From contig JAPTOF010000004.1 in assembly GCA_028554755.1 (NCBI GenBank), positions 3,644,501-3,708,500 on the forward strand: 64,000 nt of DNA, read 5' to 3'. The DNA comes from Cordia subcordata (taxonomy: Eukaryota; Streptophyta; Magnoliopsida; Boraginales; Cordiaceae). Shown here piece after piece: positions 34,973 to 48,200 of the stretch. The notes below the pieces were generated by a model that did not search any database, was not told the DNA's origin, and was given only the letters and a program-made list of their open reading frames with translations. The first letter of the stretch is position 1, and the number at the start of each line of letters is the position of its first letter. A program made the position numbers and the translations under genes.

Positions 34973-35439
34973 GCTCTTACGTGATCCGAAACCTCCGACC
35001 GATGTACATTGCCGGCCGATCAGGGCAGCAGTTAAGATGAATTTTCTCCTGAATTTTCAATTCTAAACGTTCAAGTTTTGAAATCAAAACCAAAAAAATA
35101 TTATTATAATAGGAAGAAAAAAAATGCAATATTCGTTTTTTCATTAATATATTGATCCTTTCCATGATCATTACGCCTGTCCTTATGCAATTTCTCTTCA
35201 TTTCAGAACTAGTTATACGATTGTATACAAAATGTGGATTTGATTTCTGCATATTTCGATATTATTTTTGTAAAAAATTAGCTTGCGTTTCCTCTATTGT
35301 ACATGTTTTATGATTTTGTACGCACCTGGTGTATAAATGTGCTGATGTCTGTAATTTCTTCTTTTCCTTCTTTTTTTTTTTCCCCCTATCAATCCGCAAA
35401 AAGAAAATTGTAAATATCTCATTGAATTATTTATTAAAT

Positions 35440-35650
35440 ATGCTGTAGAAACAAGCTGATTTTGAGAGCTATAATGCCTTAATAATCTAATGAAAATTGA
35501 TTACTGTGTGGTGCCTTAATAATCTAACGATCCTTATGGTGTATAAGAACACAACTATAATTGTTTGTGGTTTATATTACGAGTAATATGCAACTGAGTT
35601 TGTTGAATTATGTGGTGCCATAACGATCTGATAATCTTTATATTCATAAG
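35440..35650. repeat. imperfect repeats (about three copies) in the leader region
   Basis: The motif GTGGTGCCTTAATAATCTAA, followed by CGATCCTTAT and TATAAGAA, occurs in three degraded versions near 35475, 35510 and 35610. They lie in the presumed 5' leader intron of the following gene. No function is evident. Confidence 0.45.
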
Positions 35651-35778
35651 AATGTAATGGTAGAGTACTTTTGTTTGGCAAAACACTCAGAGGATTTTGC
35701 TTTTTCACCCCTTGTATTATGCATTGTGCATTGCGGTTAATCTCATTTGTATTTTGCAAACTCTTTTTTCTTGTAGGT

Positions 35779-38523
35779 ATGAGAAAGGATAGAAGAGTAA
35801 GATTCTTAGATAAGGAAAATGATGATCTTCCGAATAATGAACCAAATAGTTCTCCACGGGCAGGGGAAGCTGCTCAGCCTCGAGCGTGTAAGTGTTCTCT
35901 CTAGCAGTAACATTTTGTTGTGTGTAAAGACAGATTGAGGTAATTCTTCGGGATGTTTCCAATTTACTCTGTGTTATCATTTTAGATTTGATGGTTTACT
36001 TCTCGGTTAAATTATTTATTGAATTAAATATATGTAATAAAGTGGTTGAATATTTATTCATAACAGTCAACTTAAAAACGCAGTTGATGCTCCCAAAACT
36101 TCAGAATATGCATTCTTTAAGAAGATAAAGAAGGATGCAGGTCGTAATTATTGTCGTGTTCAACCGGAAGAGGGAAACCAATTGAAGACTGGAAAATCCC
36201 ACAACCGAAAGTCAGTAGGTTGTTTTTCTTTTCGATTCTTACATGTTACTTCTTTTCTTCTTTCCCTCAAAGCATTTATCTGAATCTTACTACAAAGTCA
36301 TTGATGGATCCAATATATGCTGGCAATGATGATAACTTGAGTTACTCTTGTTACTTGGTACACCTTGCAGGCACTCCCAATCTTTCGCACATATTGAAAT
36401 ACAGAGAGCCAGACACTAAGTTCTCATTTCTAGCAGAAGAAGTGGGGGCTACAAAGCAAAACTCCTTTGCCACACCATTTAACGGTACGTAGAAGAAATT
36501 AGCAACTCTGAACATATAGGTAAAGCTTGTAAACCAAAGATTTCAAGGATGTGTCGATAACATGTAGTTGAAAAAATGCAGATACATCTCACAAGATCAA
36601 AGATAGTTCCTCCCAGCTCTCTGGAAGTGTTGCTCCTTTTGATCAAAATGTGTTCTTCTCCCCTATTGCCAGTACATCACTACACTCAGGTTTCTGATGT
36701 TATTTAGCATTACAGATTCTCTGTGATCGTCTCTTCGAAGGATTGTGCTTGCTCTTTCCCTTCATATTAGTAAAGTTTTACGAAAAATGCCTTTTTCTCA
36801 GCGCTTCTTCTACTTTTGCTTAGCTGAACATGTTAGCATCTCTTTTATGTAGATGTACTGGATTTCTCTTTTATCAGCCTTTCTCCTTATTACCCTTAAC
36901 ACTTTATTCGTATTTTCTGCTGCTTCCATTGTCAAAGCGAAAATTGATATTCTGCTGCATTTAGTGTTCAAGTACTTTTAATTAAGAATGTTGATTCATA
37001 TTCTTGAAGGAAACTACACTTATCTTTCTCAGGAAACCAATACTTTGGAAAAGGTATCTTTGCCGGAAAAAGAAAGAAACTGCGTCAGTTGGCTGCTGAT
37101 ATCTTGTTGCCTGAAATTGGGAAAAGCTGTTCTGAGGGGTCAGACACATTATCATTTTTCATTTCTTTCATTACCTTGACAAATGTTATCTTGGACTCAA
37201 ATAGCATCATCTCAGGTTAGATTTGGTCTCCACACTCCTTGATCGGCTATTCCCCAAGGGCAATGAGAATGATGTATGACCCTCTATCTTTCTCTGAACA
37301 GAGTTGGGTTTATTTGATTCTTGATCTCATGCTGAAAATTTGAATAGCAATTTTGTCAGGATCCAAAGCTCGGAGAGGAAAAAATTCATAACTGTCATCA
37401 GTTAGCTGCATGTTCCATATCAGATGTACCTGAGGCGAAACTTAATTTGATTCATAGGAAAAGATCAAGGGATTTGGAAAATGAATCAACCTGGGATGAT
37501 TTTACTCCCAGATACTCATCTAGCAGTGCTAAGAGTATTTTCATATCAGAAGCTGACCATCCTTTAGCAATTTATGATGCAAAAGCTATTTTTAGTGATG
37601 AAGTTGCAAACCATAACTATATGTCAGATCCTAAAGTGATTAGGAGCTGGTGCAGGCAGAATGATTCATCATTAGGCTTGCCATATGAAAAATATGGGCA
37701 TACTGGTTCATTTCACATTCAAGAACTGTCTGAACATTATGATCCATTTGAAGCTTCAATAAGAGAACCACATAACCTTCTGCTAGGATGGGACTTCAAC
37801 AGGCACGAAGGGAAACCTGACTTTTACTCCCCTGCTTCTAGCATAGAGGAGCACATGTATTCAAGAACATCGAGGGAATTTCATAACCAGCAGATTGTGG
37901 ATGATGAACTTGATGAAAGTGCATTCTCCAGGTTATCCTTCTTTTCACATTATCCTCCCCGGAATAATTTGTTTCCACATTTTCATGGTACCAGTCTTCA
38001 CATTCGGGATATAAGAAGGGAACTCGAGTATGATAGTTCTGTGCATCTAGGACAGGGCCAGCTTTCATCAAGGTTATCATATTCACCAAAGTATCTTACT
38101 CAGGCAGAAGATCGTGATACTGATGATGCACTTGGAAGTGGCAGTATTATCCCATCTGATCAAGATCGTCCTTTGCACATTAGCAATTTCTTCAATCAGA
38201 AGCACTGGTACTTGCCTAGGGGACTGGACTTTGATTTGGGATGGAAGTGCTTATCAGTGAGTAATTTACATGGAGAAATTCAATTACCTGCTTATCATGC
38301 TTTCCATTATCCCCTGAAGAGAGAAATAAGTCAGTATTGTCAGACCAAAGAGGAGCAAGAGTATTATAGTCCAAACCCGAGAGAAAGCTTTGTTTCTTTC
38401 TCTGACGGTTCACCTAGTTATGAGGATCACTCTTTCAGTAACAGTTTCAGCAGAGCAATTGGCCGACCTCTTCTACTTGACAATTCAAGCTGGAATAGAT
38501 TACTTGATGATGATGATCACTAA
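35779..38523 (+). CDS. uncharacterised plant protein, 597 aa
   Basis: Seven exons join in one frame: 35779-35887, 36084-36218, 36371-36484, 36582-36689, 37033-37138, 37216-37273 and 37360-38523, total 1794 nt including TAA. I do not recognise the family. The N-terminus is basic (MRKDRRVRFLDKEN). The middle has SEYAFFKKIKKDAG, then GTPNLSHILKYREPDTKFSF, then GKRKKLRQLAADILLPEIG and LDLVSTLLDRLFPKGNEND. After IHRKRSRDLENESTWDDF, the long last exon encodes about 360 residues rich in Ser, Tyr, His and Asp, with few hydrophobic segments and an acidic end (LLDDDDH). There is no signal peptide and no membrane span. The basic patches suggest a nuclear protein. ATG 35779 lies two bases after a splice acceptor (TTGTAG), so a 5'-UTR intron is likely; an upstream coding exon cannot be fully excluded. 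An E2F-type site lies at 34965. The splice model is supported by frame continuity over six introns. Confidence 0.75.
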
Positions 38524-41500
38524 TGGAATCAACACCGAAAATCATCTTCTTGGAGCTCCTTCTAAAATGTTATGCAAGAGGCTCAAGAGGTATGTGATCT
38601 TCCATCCTGTTTAGTGAGAATATATGTTTCATCAAGTCTATTGGTGGATCAAATGCATTTCATAGCTTTAGCAAGTTAGATCTTTTTTGTACTCTGATAT
38701 CTTCCATGCTTCTTGATATTCTGGTTTAATCTACTATAGCTATTCACTAATATTATCTCACCTCTCATCTTTAAATTCCATCAATCAACTCTCTAAACTA
38801 CCTAATCAATGGTGCATGCTAATTAGATTCAACGCCTTAATGTAGCAAGAGAATGTAATAATTATGCCCATTTGTCTTGACCTGTTAAAAAGTAGGAGGA
38901 TGAGTGGGAGCGAGTCTTGACTTAACTATTGCATTGCACAAATGCTACGACTCCTTCCGGCCTTGGCCATAACTACCATATAAGGTAAAACTTAGAATGT
39001 AGCTACTACCACAGCTCTTCAGTAACTTTTTGTTGTTTGGTGCTTACTAAAAAAAAAAAGAACCAAACAGGCTCTTAGATTTATGCGTGCTTCCTTGAAG
39101 TCTGTTTGGTTAAGTTTAACATGTTTTCTTCCTGAAAATGAATTGGTTCCTTTCAAGTGTCATGTTAATGTATTAAAAAAAAAAAAGAAATATATATTTT
39201 TTCTTCTTTTGGTGTGTGTCGGCATATTGAAAGAACTTCAATGTCAAAGGATTTGGGCCAGTAATCTAGACAATAACAAGTCGTTGTTTTACCTTATCAA
39301 TTAATAATTGAACATTGGTCTGTTAATGAAAATTAGATTATTTTGAGGCACGGGTGACAACATGAGGACCAACGTGTAGAGAATATGGACAAAGAACCCG
39401 AAAATACCACCTGGCATGGGGCCCACTCGTCACCCTGACTGTACTCTTAGTGTTATTTTAGTTGGATAACATCTACAAATGAGGAACATAATGGAGAATT
39501 ATGATAATCACAATAATAGTATATACCAAAAAATGCCAAATTCAACGCGGATCTTCATTGAAATATTGCGAAATTCTTTGGATTTCCACGCCCGTTGGTC
39601 CTCTCCCTGGTCGGGCTGCCACTCACGCACATCCCTCGATTTACCTCCCGCCTGGTTAAGGGGCCTCTGGCCAGGTGGGAAAGGGGTTCTCCTTTGGTTA
39701 ACCCTTTTAAAAAAAAAAATGCCAAATTGCGTGTTAGTTTTGACTGAAAAACAGCAACCTATGCCTACATTCTATAATGGGACGTGCAAATATTATGGAT
39801 TACATTGCATAGTTTATAATTTTGTTGCATTGCATGCATTTGTGTGATAAATTATTTAACGTGATTTGTTTTGAGTCAAATATCTTATATATACGTATTA
39901 TTTCCATATCAATTGAAAGGACCAGAAAAATTGCGAGAAAATGACCATTTTGGACATTTGTGGAAATGGTTCTCTCATTTTTCATTCTTCACATATTTTT
40001 AAGATTAATCAATAATAAAAATCACTTTCAAGAAATTATTCTCACCTAAAACCTAATCAAGAATTAATAAGACAAGTACAACACAAAGTGTCGTTTTCAC
40101 CGGCACATGCTTTTCTTATATGACCCTTGAAAACAAAGATTAGATTTCTTCTTCGGGCCATGGAAGATTTTGCGGGCCGCACACCATTGCTACCATTCAT
40201 TTGTTTTACTTAAACGACCCCATAATCAATATGTCGAAAACTATTTAATCAAGAAGCTCTAAGAATCAAGTTATGCCTCTTTTCATTTGTTAAGATTTCG
40301 GGACCATATCTCAAGTCTGGAGCTATGGAGCTTAGTTTAGTAAGGGAACTATTGAAATAATTACCTCGTAAAGAAGTAAATAAAGACGAAAATAGGGAAT
40401 AATAGAATTATACAATGTGGGACCTTTCTCAGTTTCTTTATGTTTTCATTGATAAAAGTTGCTCACTTACGAAAGAAAATTAAAACCAATGATTTGAAGC
40501 AATGTCTACTTCTCCAATATATGATATTGTTAAAGAAATTCTAAAAAAGAATTTGGATATAACCCACGTGCCACACCTTTTTGTTGGATATCGTTTTCTT
40601 TAAAGGAATTATTACAAGTGATATACATGTATGACTTTTGTAGATGAGGGAAGAGATTAAAATGCTTTTAAATCAATAATTGATTCTAAACTCTAATTAA
40701 ATTTTCAATTTTGTTGATAACTCAACATTAAAAATAACAGGTTCCACCTCTTGACAAAACTTAAAAAACGGATTAGGTTCAACTTTTCTAGGTATACTAC
40801 TACCTACTCACTTTGCCTGAGCAGAAAGGTAAATGATATAATTGGACTTCATACTTTGATTGAACCGCAAACTAGGGTTTTGGTAAGCTTGTTATACCAT
40901 AAAAATAATGAGAACGTTCAAAGCTTTTATACCCAATAGAAAAATAGAGAAATGGTAATCAGTAATTTCCTCAAAGCTTCTGAGTTTGCCGTGTGGGCAC
41001 AACTAGAAGTGCAAGAAAAGTAAAAACGGACAGAGGAAGTAAGTTCCAAATCAAGCCAACAAAATATAAAATTTGGATCATGTAATTAAATATAACATTA
41101 TGAGAAAGATTGATTCGTATTATTCTTCGACTGTAACTTTATGAGAAATATGTAATTGTGATGAATTAATTAAATTACTGTCTTTGTCGTTAATTCATTA
41201 TTATTGAATCTCTCATAACTTTTCTTTTTTTTTTTCCTAGAGAAATCCAATATCTAAACGAGATATAACAATACCCTGCTAATAATACAAGAGTTGCAAT
41301 ATATCATTGTCAGCATTGAGAATCTGTACCTACCAAACGTGCAGATATGTGGTTACATATTGTAAAGGAGACCCTGCGAAATAAAGATAAAGGGTCATCT
41401 TATTGATTTCTTTTATGCTTAGGAAAAGAAAAAAAAGTCTTGAGGATGAAAGTGGCAAAACAAGAAGAGACAAGAGAAGCACATTATCCATCTCTTACCG

Positions 41501-42226
41501 TATTGAAGGCATGCAAATTGGTTGTGTATTTTTTAACTATAAAATTGACCCTTGGACATTCTTCTACTGCCACTAAATCAAGAGGGATAGCATGCATTTG
41601 TTCATCCATAAATGGGACAACCATCCTCATAACAATGTTATAGATAGAAAATGTTTGATTTTCCGAATCAATCAGTATTAAGTTAATCATTTAAAAAATA
41701 AATATAAAAAATTATTTCAAACGTTCTAACCATTCAAAACAACTGAGTTACAGATGTATGCATAAAATGTAAATTTCACAAAGACTAAAAATGATTGAAC
41801 CTCACTAGAGCAACCCAACTTATTGTATCAATTTTAAAATTTATGATTTTATTTATGTGATACAAAAGAATATAATAATTATAGTTTCATGAGATTGAAT
41901 ATAGTCTTCACAAATGATGATGCATGGGCATGGTGGGCTGGTGGTTGGTCGTAGGGTCCCTTGCTCAGATAATTATCAAACATGCCAACATTCCATTAGA
42001 CGGCTGTGATTAATCCGACCAATTTTAACTTTGGGTTTGAGAAAGTGTCATTTTCGCAATTAAGCTTGAAAAGACGGGTTGTTTGTGTCATAATAAATTA
42101 CAAATTTTCAACCATTGGTTCTGCAATGTGGTGTATTTACGATCAAGGACAAAATTTCAAGTCAAATAAGCACAACTAAAAACCTCATGATGAAGCTAAT
42201 CATATGCAAAACTACTACATTCTCTA

Positions 42227-42331
42227 CATAGTTAAGTATTTTGACCACGACAAAAGGAAAAAAAAAGGTAATTGACACCTGATCATAGATAAGTATTTTG
42301 ACCATGACCAAAAAAAAGGGTATTAAGACAC
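42227..42331. repeat. tandem duplication, about 58-bp period
   Basis: TAAGTATTTTGACCACGAC with AAAnAAGG and ATTGACACC recurs as TAAGTATTTTGACCATGAC with AAAnAAGG and ATTAAGACAC. It directly abuts the MITE at 42336. Confidence 0.75.
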
Positions 42332-42335
42332 TTAT

Positions 42336-42790
42336 AGCCCGTTTGACTTTGCTTATAAGTTGGTTTGACCAGTTTATAAGTCAAAAATAATTTTTTACAT
42401 GTTTGGTAAAGGTACTTATAAGCCAAATAAGCATGCTTATAAGTTGGTAAAAAAACAGCAACATGGAGCTGCTTAAAATTTTTCTACTTATAAGCTAATT
42501 GGTCAAACTCATTAAAAAGACATTTTTGTCCTCACTCTTGAAAAGCATGTTACAATAATATCTCTCACCCTTGTTTGTGCCCCATTAATTATTTACATGT
42601 CCTTTTTAGTGATTTTAACTAATATTATTACTTATAAGTACTTATTTGCCAAATATGTTAACAACTTATAAAAACACATTATCCAAATACATCTTTGCTT
42701 ATTTTTTACTAAAAAAATAAAGAAACTTTGTGCTTATAAGCAACACCTGGTTATAAGTACTTAAAAACAAGCAAAGCCAAACGGGCTCTT
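42336..42790. repeat. MITE (family B) with CCCGTTTG termini
   Basis: AGCCCGTTTGACTTTGCTTA at the left pairs with AAGCAAAGCCAAACGGGCT at the right end, about 24 bases of inverted repeat. The element is about 455 bp. The interior is dense with CTTATAAG motifs, some arranged as secondary inverted repeats. There is no ORF. A related element lies in the last intron of the GDSL gene (54432-54836). It is probably a hAT-type MITE; the superfamily is inferred from the termini only. Confidence 0.8.
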
Positions 42791-43599
42791 AATTCACTTA
42801 TATAAATACTTTAATTAAATTAAGTGGAAATTTTAAATAATTTCATCTAGAAAAATTATGTTATGGATAATGGTAAGAGCTAAAACTATAAGAATAAAGA
42901 GAATCAAGATCCTATATAATTATATGACATGTGTTTTGTTTGGGGTCAAATGGTTTCAAGAATTGTATAAGATGTAGCATTACACTATAAGACACTTTTA
43001 CAAAACTTAAAATGATAAATGATTACAATCTCATGACTTTAATTGTTTAAACTTTTTCTAATAGTGAGAATAATTTTCTCTCACACACGAGATAGTGGTT
43101 AATTCCACTCTAGATGTTGGTAAAAGAAATGGTTAAGTTACAAAATGTTATTCTTATATAAACTTGCATCTCACAAAATACTTCCGAGTAAACACTTGCT
43201 TAAAAATCCAACCAAGCTGTTATAAGAGTTGATGCAGTGGAATAGAACCTAATTAATTGATTATGAAACTTATTAAAACCACAAATTGATATGCAACTAA
43301 CCAAAAAAAAAAACAAGTTTACCTTCTTTAACCAAATACTTCCAACTTGACACCAAAAAGGATTCTCCTATTTGAGGGGTTTATCCACAAATAACCCAAA
43401 GTAAAGTGGCCAATAGGCAAGGAATCCCAAATAAATCCCCAAAAAGAAAAAGAAAAAAACTCTATTTAATTAATTACTCTTGGTTATATTTTCTCTTTCT
43501 TTCTTTCATTTTTTTTTTTTGGCTTGGTAACTTATCCAAAATTTCATTTCACTCTACGTAATCGAATCTCATTAATACATCAGAATTAACAAACGCAAC

Positions 43600-45279
43600 T
43601 CAAGTCCGACGCAGTCGGTGGACCACTGGAAGAATCCTCTCTCTTTCCATCTCTCTATAGCCAAAGAACTTCACCGGCAACGGAAAATGCAGTTCTCCGG
43701 CGAGAATATTTCTATCGCATTCTACTCTCTCTCACTAAAGCCTCACGCTTTCTCTCTCTAATTAAAAAGTAGAGCTTAAAAAAGCACACATAGTACTGTG
43801 TGTTTGTGTGTGCATTATTAGTGGAGTCTGCTGTGCTGAGTGCTAGAGAGTTGCAGTATCGACTGCAACGCTTTTCGTGAGTAGTAATCTTTCTTTCGCA
43901 GTCGCGTTTCGGCTTTTTCGTTCTAATATCGCTTCTGATCCCGCTTTTCTGTTGGTAAAAAATGGAATCTGATTCTCTTTTACTCTGTCTCTACTTATTG
44001 TTGCTTTTTGATTCACTTTTTTGTTTTTCTGCTTCAGCTCCAGCTTTTTGATGTAATGATTCATCTTTTTTGCCGAAATGATGTACGTACGTACATGTAT
44101 TTTTTTGGCGTAGTTGTCACAATTTTTTAATTAACGTTAATTTGTAAGATTTTTTGCTATAATCTTTGAACTTATGTAGTAATAAATTGTAGCCTTACTA
44201 ATCCATTGCGGCTGATTTTATATACACTTGTGTGTGTGTGTGTGTTTGTGTGTCTACGCGCGCATTTGAGCTCGGTGCTTCTTCTTCATTTTGATATGCT
44301 TTTTCTTTTCTGGTCTAATTGCAGCTTTTTCGTGTAATGATTCGTTTTTTGTTTGAAGTACAAACACATTTATATTAAAAAGAAGCAAATCTATGAATAG
44401 GAGTTAACAATTGGGACTGTATTGAAAAGGTTTCTAAGATATTGTTACCGTGAGTTTCTACCATTTGCTATAAACTTTAGCTTGATCTACAGGATTAAAT
44501 TTACGTGTTTGTTAGGCATTTAATGTTAAGTTTGTTCACGATTTTGGTTAATTTTTGCTAACCTATGGAAACACAAAAAGGAAAAGGAAAAGAATAAAGA
44601 TTATTACCGATTTAGCCTGTTATTGTGACCGCTTGATGTGAAGTTTCATGAGAATATGCTGAAAATGTTACAGTACAAAGTAGTATTGTCTTGTTGTCCT
44701 CTGCATGTACATGACATTCACATAAATCTAAGCCTTTCTTCTTTAATGTCTACTTATTGGCTCCTTTAAATAATCGGCTTTCTCTCTTTCTCTTCCCCCC
44801 CCCCCCCTCCCCCCAAAAAAAAAACCCACCCCAACACACACACAAAAAAAAAAAAAAGAAAACAGAGAAAGAAAGAAAAGTTCTTTCTTCAATATGTTAT
44901 TGTAATGGCGTTAAGGCTTTCGGGTTTTGCAATTTCTTGTAGCTGGAGCTTCAGGCTTTCAGGTGTGATAGTACACGAATGCAAATTTTGACTATGTTTC
45001 TGGTAAATTAAGTTTAATCTTGCTACCTTTTTCTCTTTAAGGATCATTGCAGAATCTTTGCTGTACTGTGCTTTGATACATTTTTCGACTTCTCTTCTTC
45101 TTGTTGAAGTGTTTTTCTATCAACCTTAACTTTGTAGATTGTCTCAGCTTGTAGATTGTCTGTAAGTTGAGAAAAATGTGCATTTGATTGATAATTTTCT
45201 TGCTCGACTGTTTTATGCGTTTGCAATTGTTCTTTTGATAGTGATTAATTTATTTAGATGTGACAATTCAGGTGTACAA
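43600..45279 (+). promoter_or_regulatory. 5' leader of the TRM gene with a 1.4 kb leader intron and a uORF
   Basis: A CT-rich leader (43630-43780) ends at a consensus donor, GTGAGTAG, at 43877. The first acceptor compatible with the coding exon is TTCAG at 45267-45271, so an intron of about 1.4 kb lies within the leader, unless small exons were missed. Before the donor, ATG 43687 opens a 24-codon upstream ORF ending at TAA 43759-43761. A TG microsatellite (44229-44252) and a C-run (44797-44814) lie in the intron. The leader assignment is inference from splice signals. Confidence 0.45.
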
Positions 45280-48200
45280 ATGAATGGGTTTCAAATGGCA
45301 AAAATCTCAATCTTGATAAACCTATTCCCGGATGCTTGGGAAGAATGGTTAACCTCTTGGACTTGAGTACAATAGCAAGGAATAGGCTGCTCACTGATAA
45401 ACCACACTATGAAGGTGATTTCCTTAACTTACATTCTCTATTACTCTACTCAATGTGTTAGCATCAAATTCTTTCATGGACATGTAACTGTCATTTTTCT
45501 TGATTGAGGAACTTTAAGGGTCTTCCGTTTGTCTTTCAATCTTTAGATACTGCTTGTAGTTTGACTATCCTGAAAATACCAAGAAGTTACTGTAGAATGA
45601 CAGAATATTTGAAATTATGTATGGCCTAGAAAATTTTCTTATGCTGGAGATTGTGAATTTTTGTTTTCATCGTGATCTTTTGATGAAGGGTTATTCAAGA
45701 GGTTGCCGTTCATGGGGCCTCATGTACAGAGTGCCAAAATATCTTCTGCCCTTGCATTACGTCCTCTAGATATATAACATCTTGTTCAATATTCAATTTT
45801 GGCTCAGATGATTGTGCATCTTTAATACTTAAATGAGGGATGTATATATTTATTGATAGTTTGAATTACAGGATCCCCTATCTCAAGGAGTCAATCCGAT
45901 GTAGCAAGGACAAGTCCATCAGGAGATCAAATACAGGACAAAGTGGTATACTTTTCCTGTCAATTGTGAAATGCTATTGTTCACAGCATAATTACTGCCT
46001 AAATCTTTGGCAAAGTTTGCCTTTCGTGCTAAATTGCATGTTCTTTTGGTGATTGACATGCAGATTATGTCTGAATTTAGAAGAACTTCAAATAAGAAAC
46101 CCAGTGGAACACCAATGAAGGCACTCCTTGACCAAGAAATGTCCAAAGAAATAAAGAATGTGCATAACCCACCTGGTGTGGTTGCAAAGCTAATGGGGCT
46201 TGATGCTCTTCCACGGTGCCAACCTGATATAGCTGCACAAAGAAGCCATTCTGTAGCCTATTCTCGAAGTTCAGATACACCTTCAAGATACTGGAGGGGA
46301 GAAGGGTACCTAGAGACAGAACTACCAGCTGCATTTGATCAATATTCAGGGCAGAAAGAATACAAAAATATTTATGAAGTATGGAGGCAATCACATGGAA
46401 CAAATTGTCTGAGAGACAAATCACCAAACAAGGCAAGATATGATGACACCGTTAATGAGAAAAAGATGGCTCTTGTTCGTCAGAAGTTTATGGAAGCAAA
46501 ACGCTTGGCTACAGACGAAAAGCTTCGACAGTCCAAGCAATTTCAAGATGCATTAGAAGTTTTATGTGCCAATAAAGATTCATTCCTCAAGTTTCTCCAA
46601 GAGCCAAATTCATTGTTTTCACAGACTTTATATAACATGCATTCTATACCTCCTCCTCCTGAGACTAAGAGGATAACTGTTCTCAGACCTTCTAAGATGG
46701 TGGATAGTAGCAAATTTCCTGGGAGGAATGATGAGAAATACACAAACAGAACTGGAAGCGTTAATGGTTTTGAAAAGAACCATCAGGGATTTTCTCCTTG
46801 GGAAGCCAGTTGGAAGGCTGATGAAGTTTCTTGTCAACCAACAAGAATAGTTGTGTTAAAGCCAAGCCCTGGAAGACCTCATGACATAAGGGCCATGGGC
46901 TGTCCACCTTCTGCATCACCAGCAAAGTCACGTAATGAGGAATTTGTTGGGGAGTCGGAACATAATGTTGTTCATGAATCTAGAGAATTAGCAAAATCAA
47001 TAACACAACAGATGCGTGAAAATTTAGGTGGGCATGGAAGAGATGAAACCTTTCTTTCTTCTGTGTTCTCCAATGGTTATATTGGTGATGAAAGTTCATT
47101 TAACAAATCAGAAACTGAGCATGCGGCCGAGATTCTTAGTGATTCTGAAGTGATGTCACCTGTTTCTAGGCATTCATGGGATTATATAAATAGGTTGGAT
47201 AGCCCTTATTCATGTTCCTCCTTCAGCCGTGCATCTTATTCTCCCGAGTCATCAGTGTGCAGAGAAGCAAAGAAGCGGCTCTCTGAAAGATGGGCCATGA
47301 TGGCATCTAATGGGAGTTATCAAGAGCCAAAACATGTTCGCAGAAACTCCAGTACTTTGGGTGAGATGCTTGCTCTTTCGGATATAAAGGGGACAGGAAG
47401 ATTTGAGGAAGAGGGTACTAATAGAGACGAACTTAGGTCTTCAGGTTCTAGCGTAACTAACAATAATCCCAATAAGGATGAAGACATCGATAGTTCACCA
47501 CGAAACCTCCTGAGGTCCAAATCTGTTCCTGTATCTTCTACACAGTACAGCACAAGATTGAATGCAGATGTTTCAGATCCTGAGGGCCCAAAATCAGAGG
47601 TCACTAAGGAGGCAACTAAGACAAGAAACTCAAAATCATCACTTAAAGGGAAAGTTTCTAGTTTGTTTTTATCAAGGATCAAAAAGCCTGGCAAAGAAAA
47701 ATCTATCACATCTCAATCCAAAAGTCAATCAGAAGTGTCTCCCTGTTCTCAGGGAAACATCAATGATGGAACTGAACAAATTGATGATTCGGAGTTAAAG
47801 TGTTCATCACCTGGCCTGCCATCATCATCAAGCCAACCATCTTGCCCAAGACTGAACAGCAAGCAGAGCACTATTTCTTCTGAGGTAACTCCACTACTCT
47901 AAACTGTGTGCTGAAATTACATGTAGTTCATTGTCTTCCTTTCTAATCTTATAGTATTACTGTGTGAGGAGGCAGCTTAATCATTTTAACAATTCTCTCT
48001 TCTCCCACCCCCCACCACCATCCATCCCCCTTTTCCCCTTCCGCCTATTCTAGCTCAATAATTTTAGTATCTTTGTCTCTCTTTCATTTCATAGTATTTA
48101 TTTGCTTGTCAACAATGTGTGATACGGAAAAATTATGAGGTCAGTTTTTATCATGTCCGTGCCTTAATTATTTCCTACACATTGATTTTTTAAATCTCCT

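Larger units (their letters stand above)
38524..43600. other. 5 kb intergenic region
   Basis: Starts with the 3' UTR of the 597-aa gene. A GC-rich island at 39590-39700 ends in a short A run and may be a SINE or transposon fragment. A tandem duplication lies at 42227-42331 and a MITE at 42336-42790. The remainder is AT-rich, with only short random ORFs. From about 43540 the DNA becomes CT-rich, as expected of the leader of the next gene. Confidence 0.7.

Noticed and set aside
34794..35066. 90-codon + strand ORF before the 597-aa gene
   Set aside because: No family resemblance and no splice route into the 35779 frame; it lies across the presumed promoter with the E2F site.
47320..47709. 129-codon minus-strand ORF, and the one at 46077-46436
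   Set aside because: Antisense shadows of the large TRM exon; composition-driven, with no independent signals.
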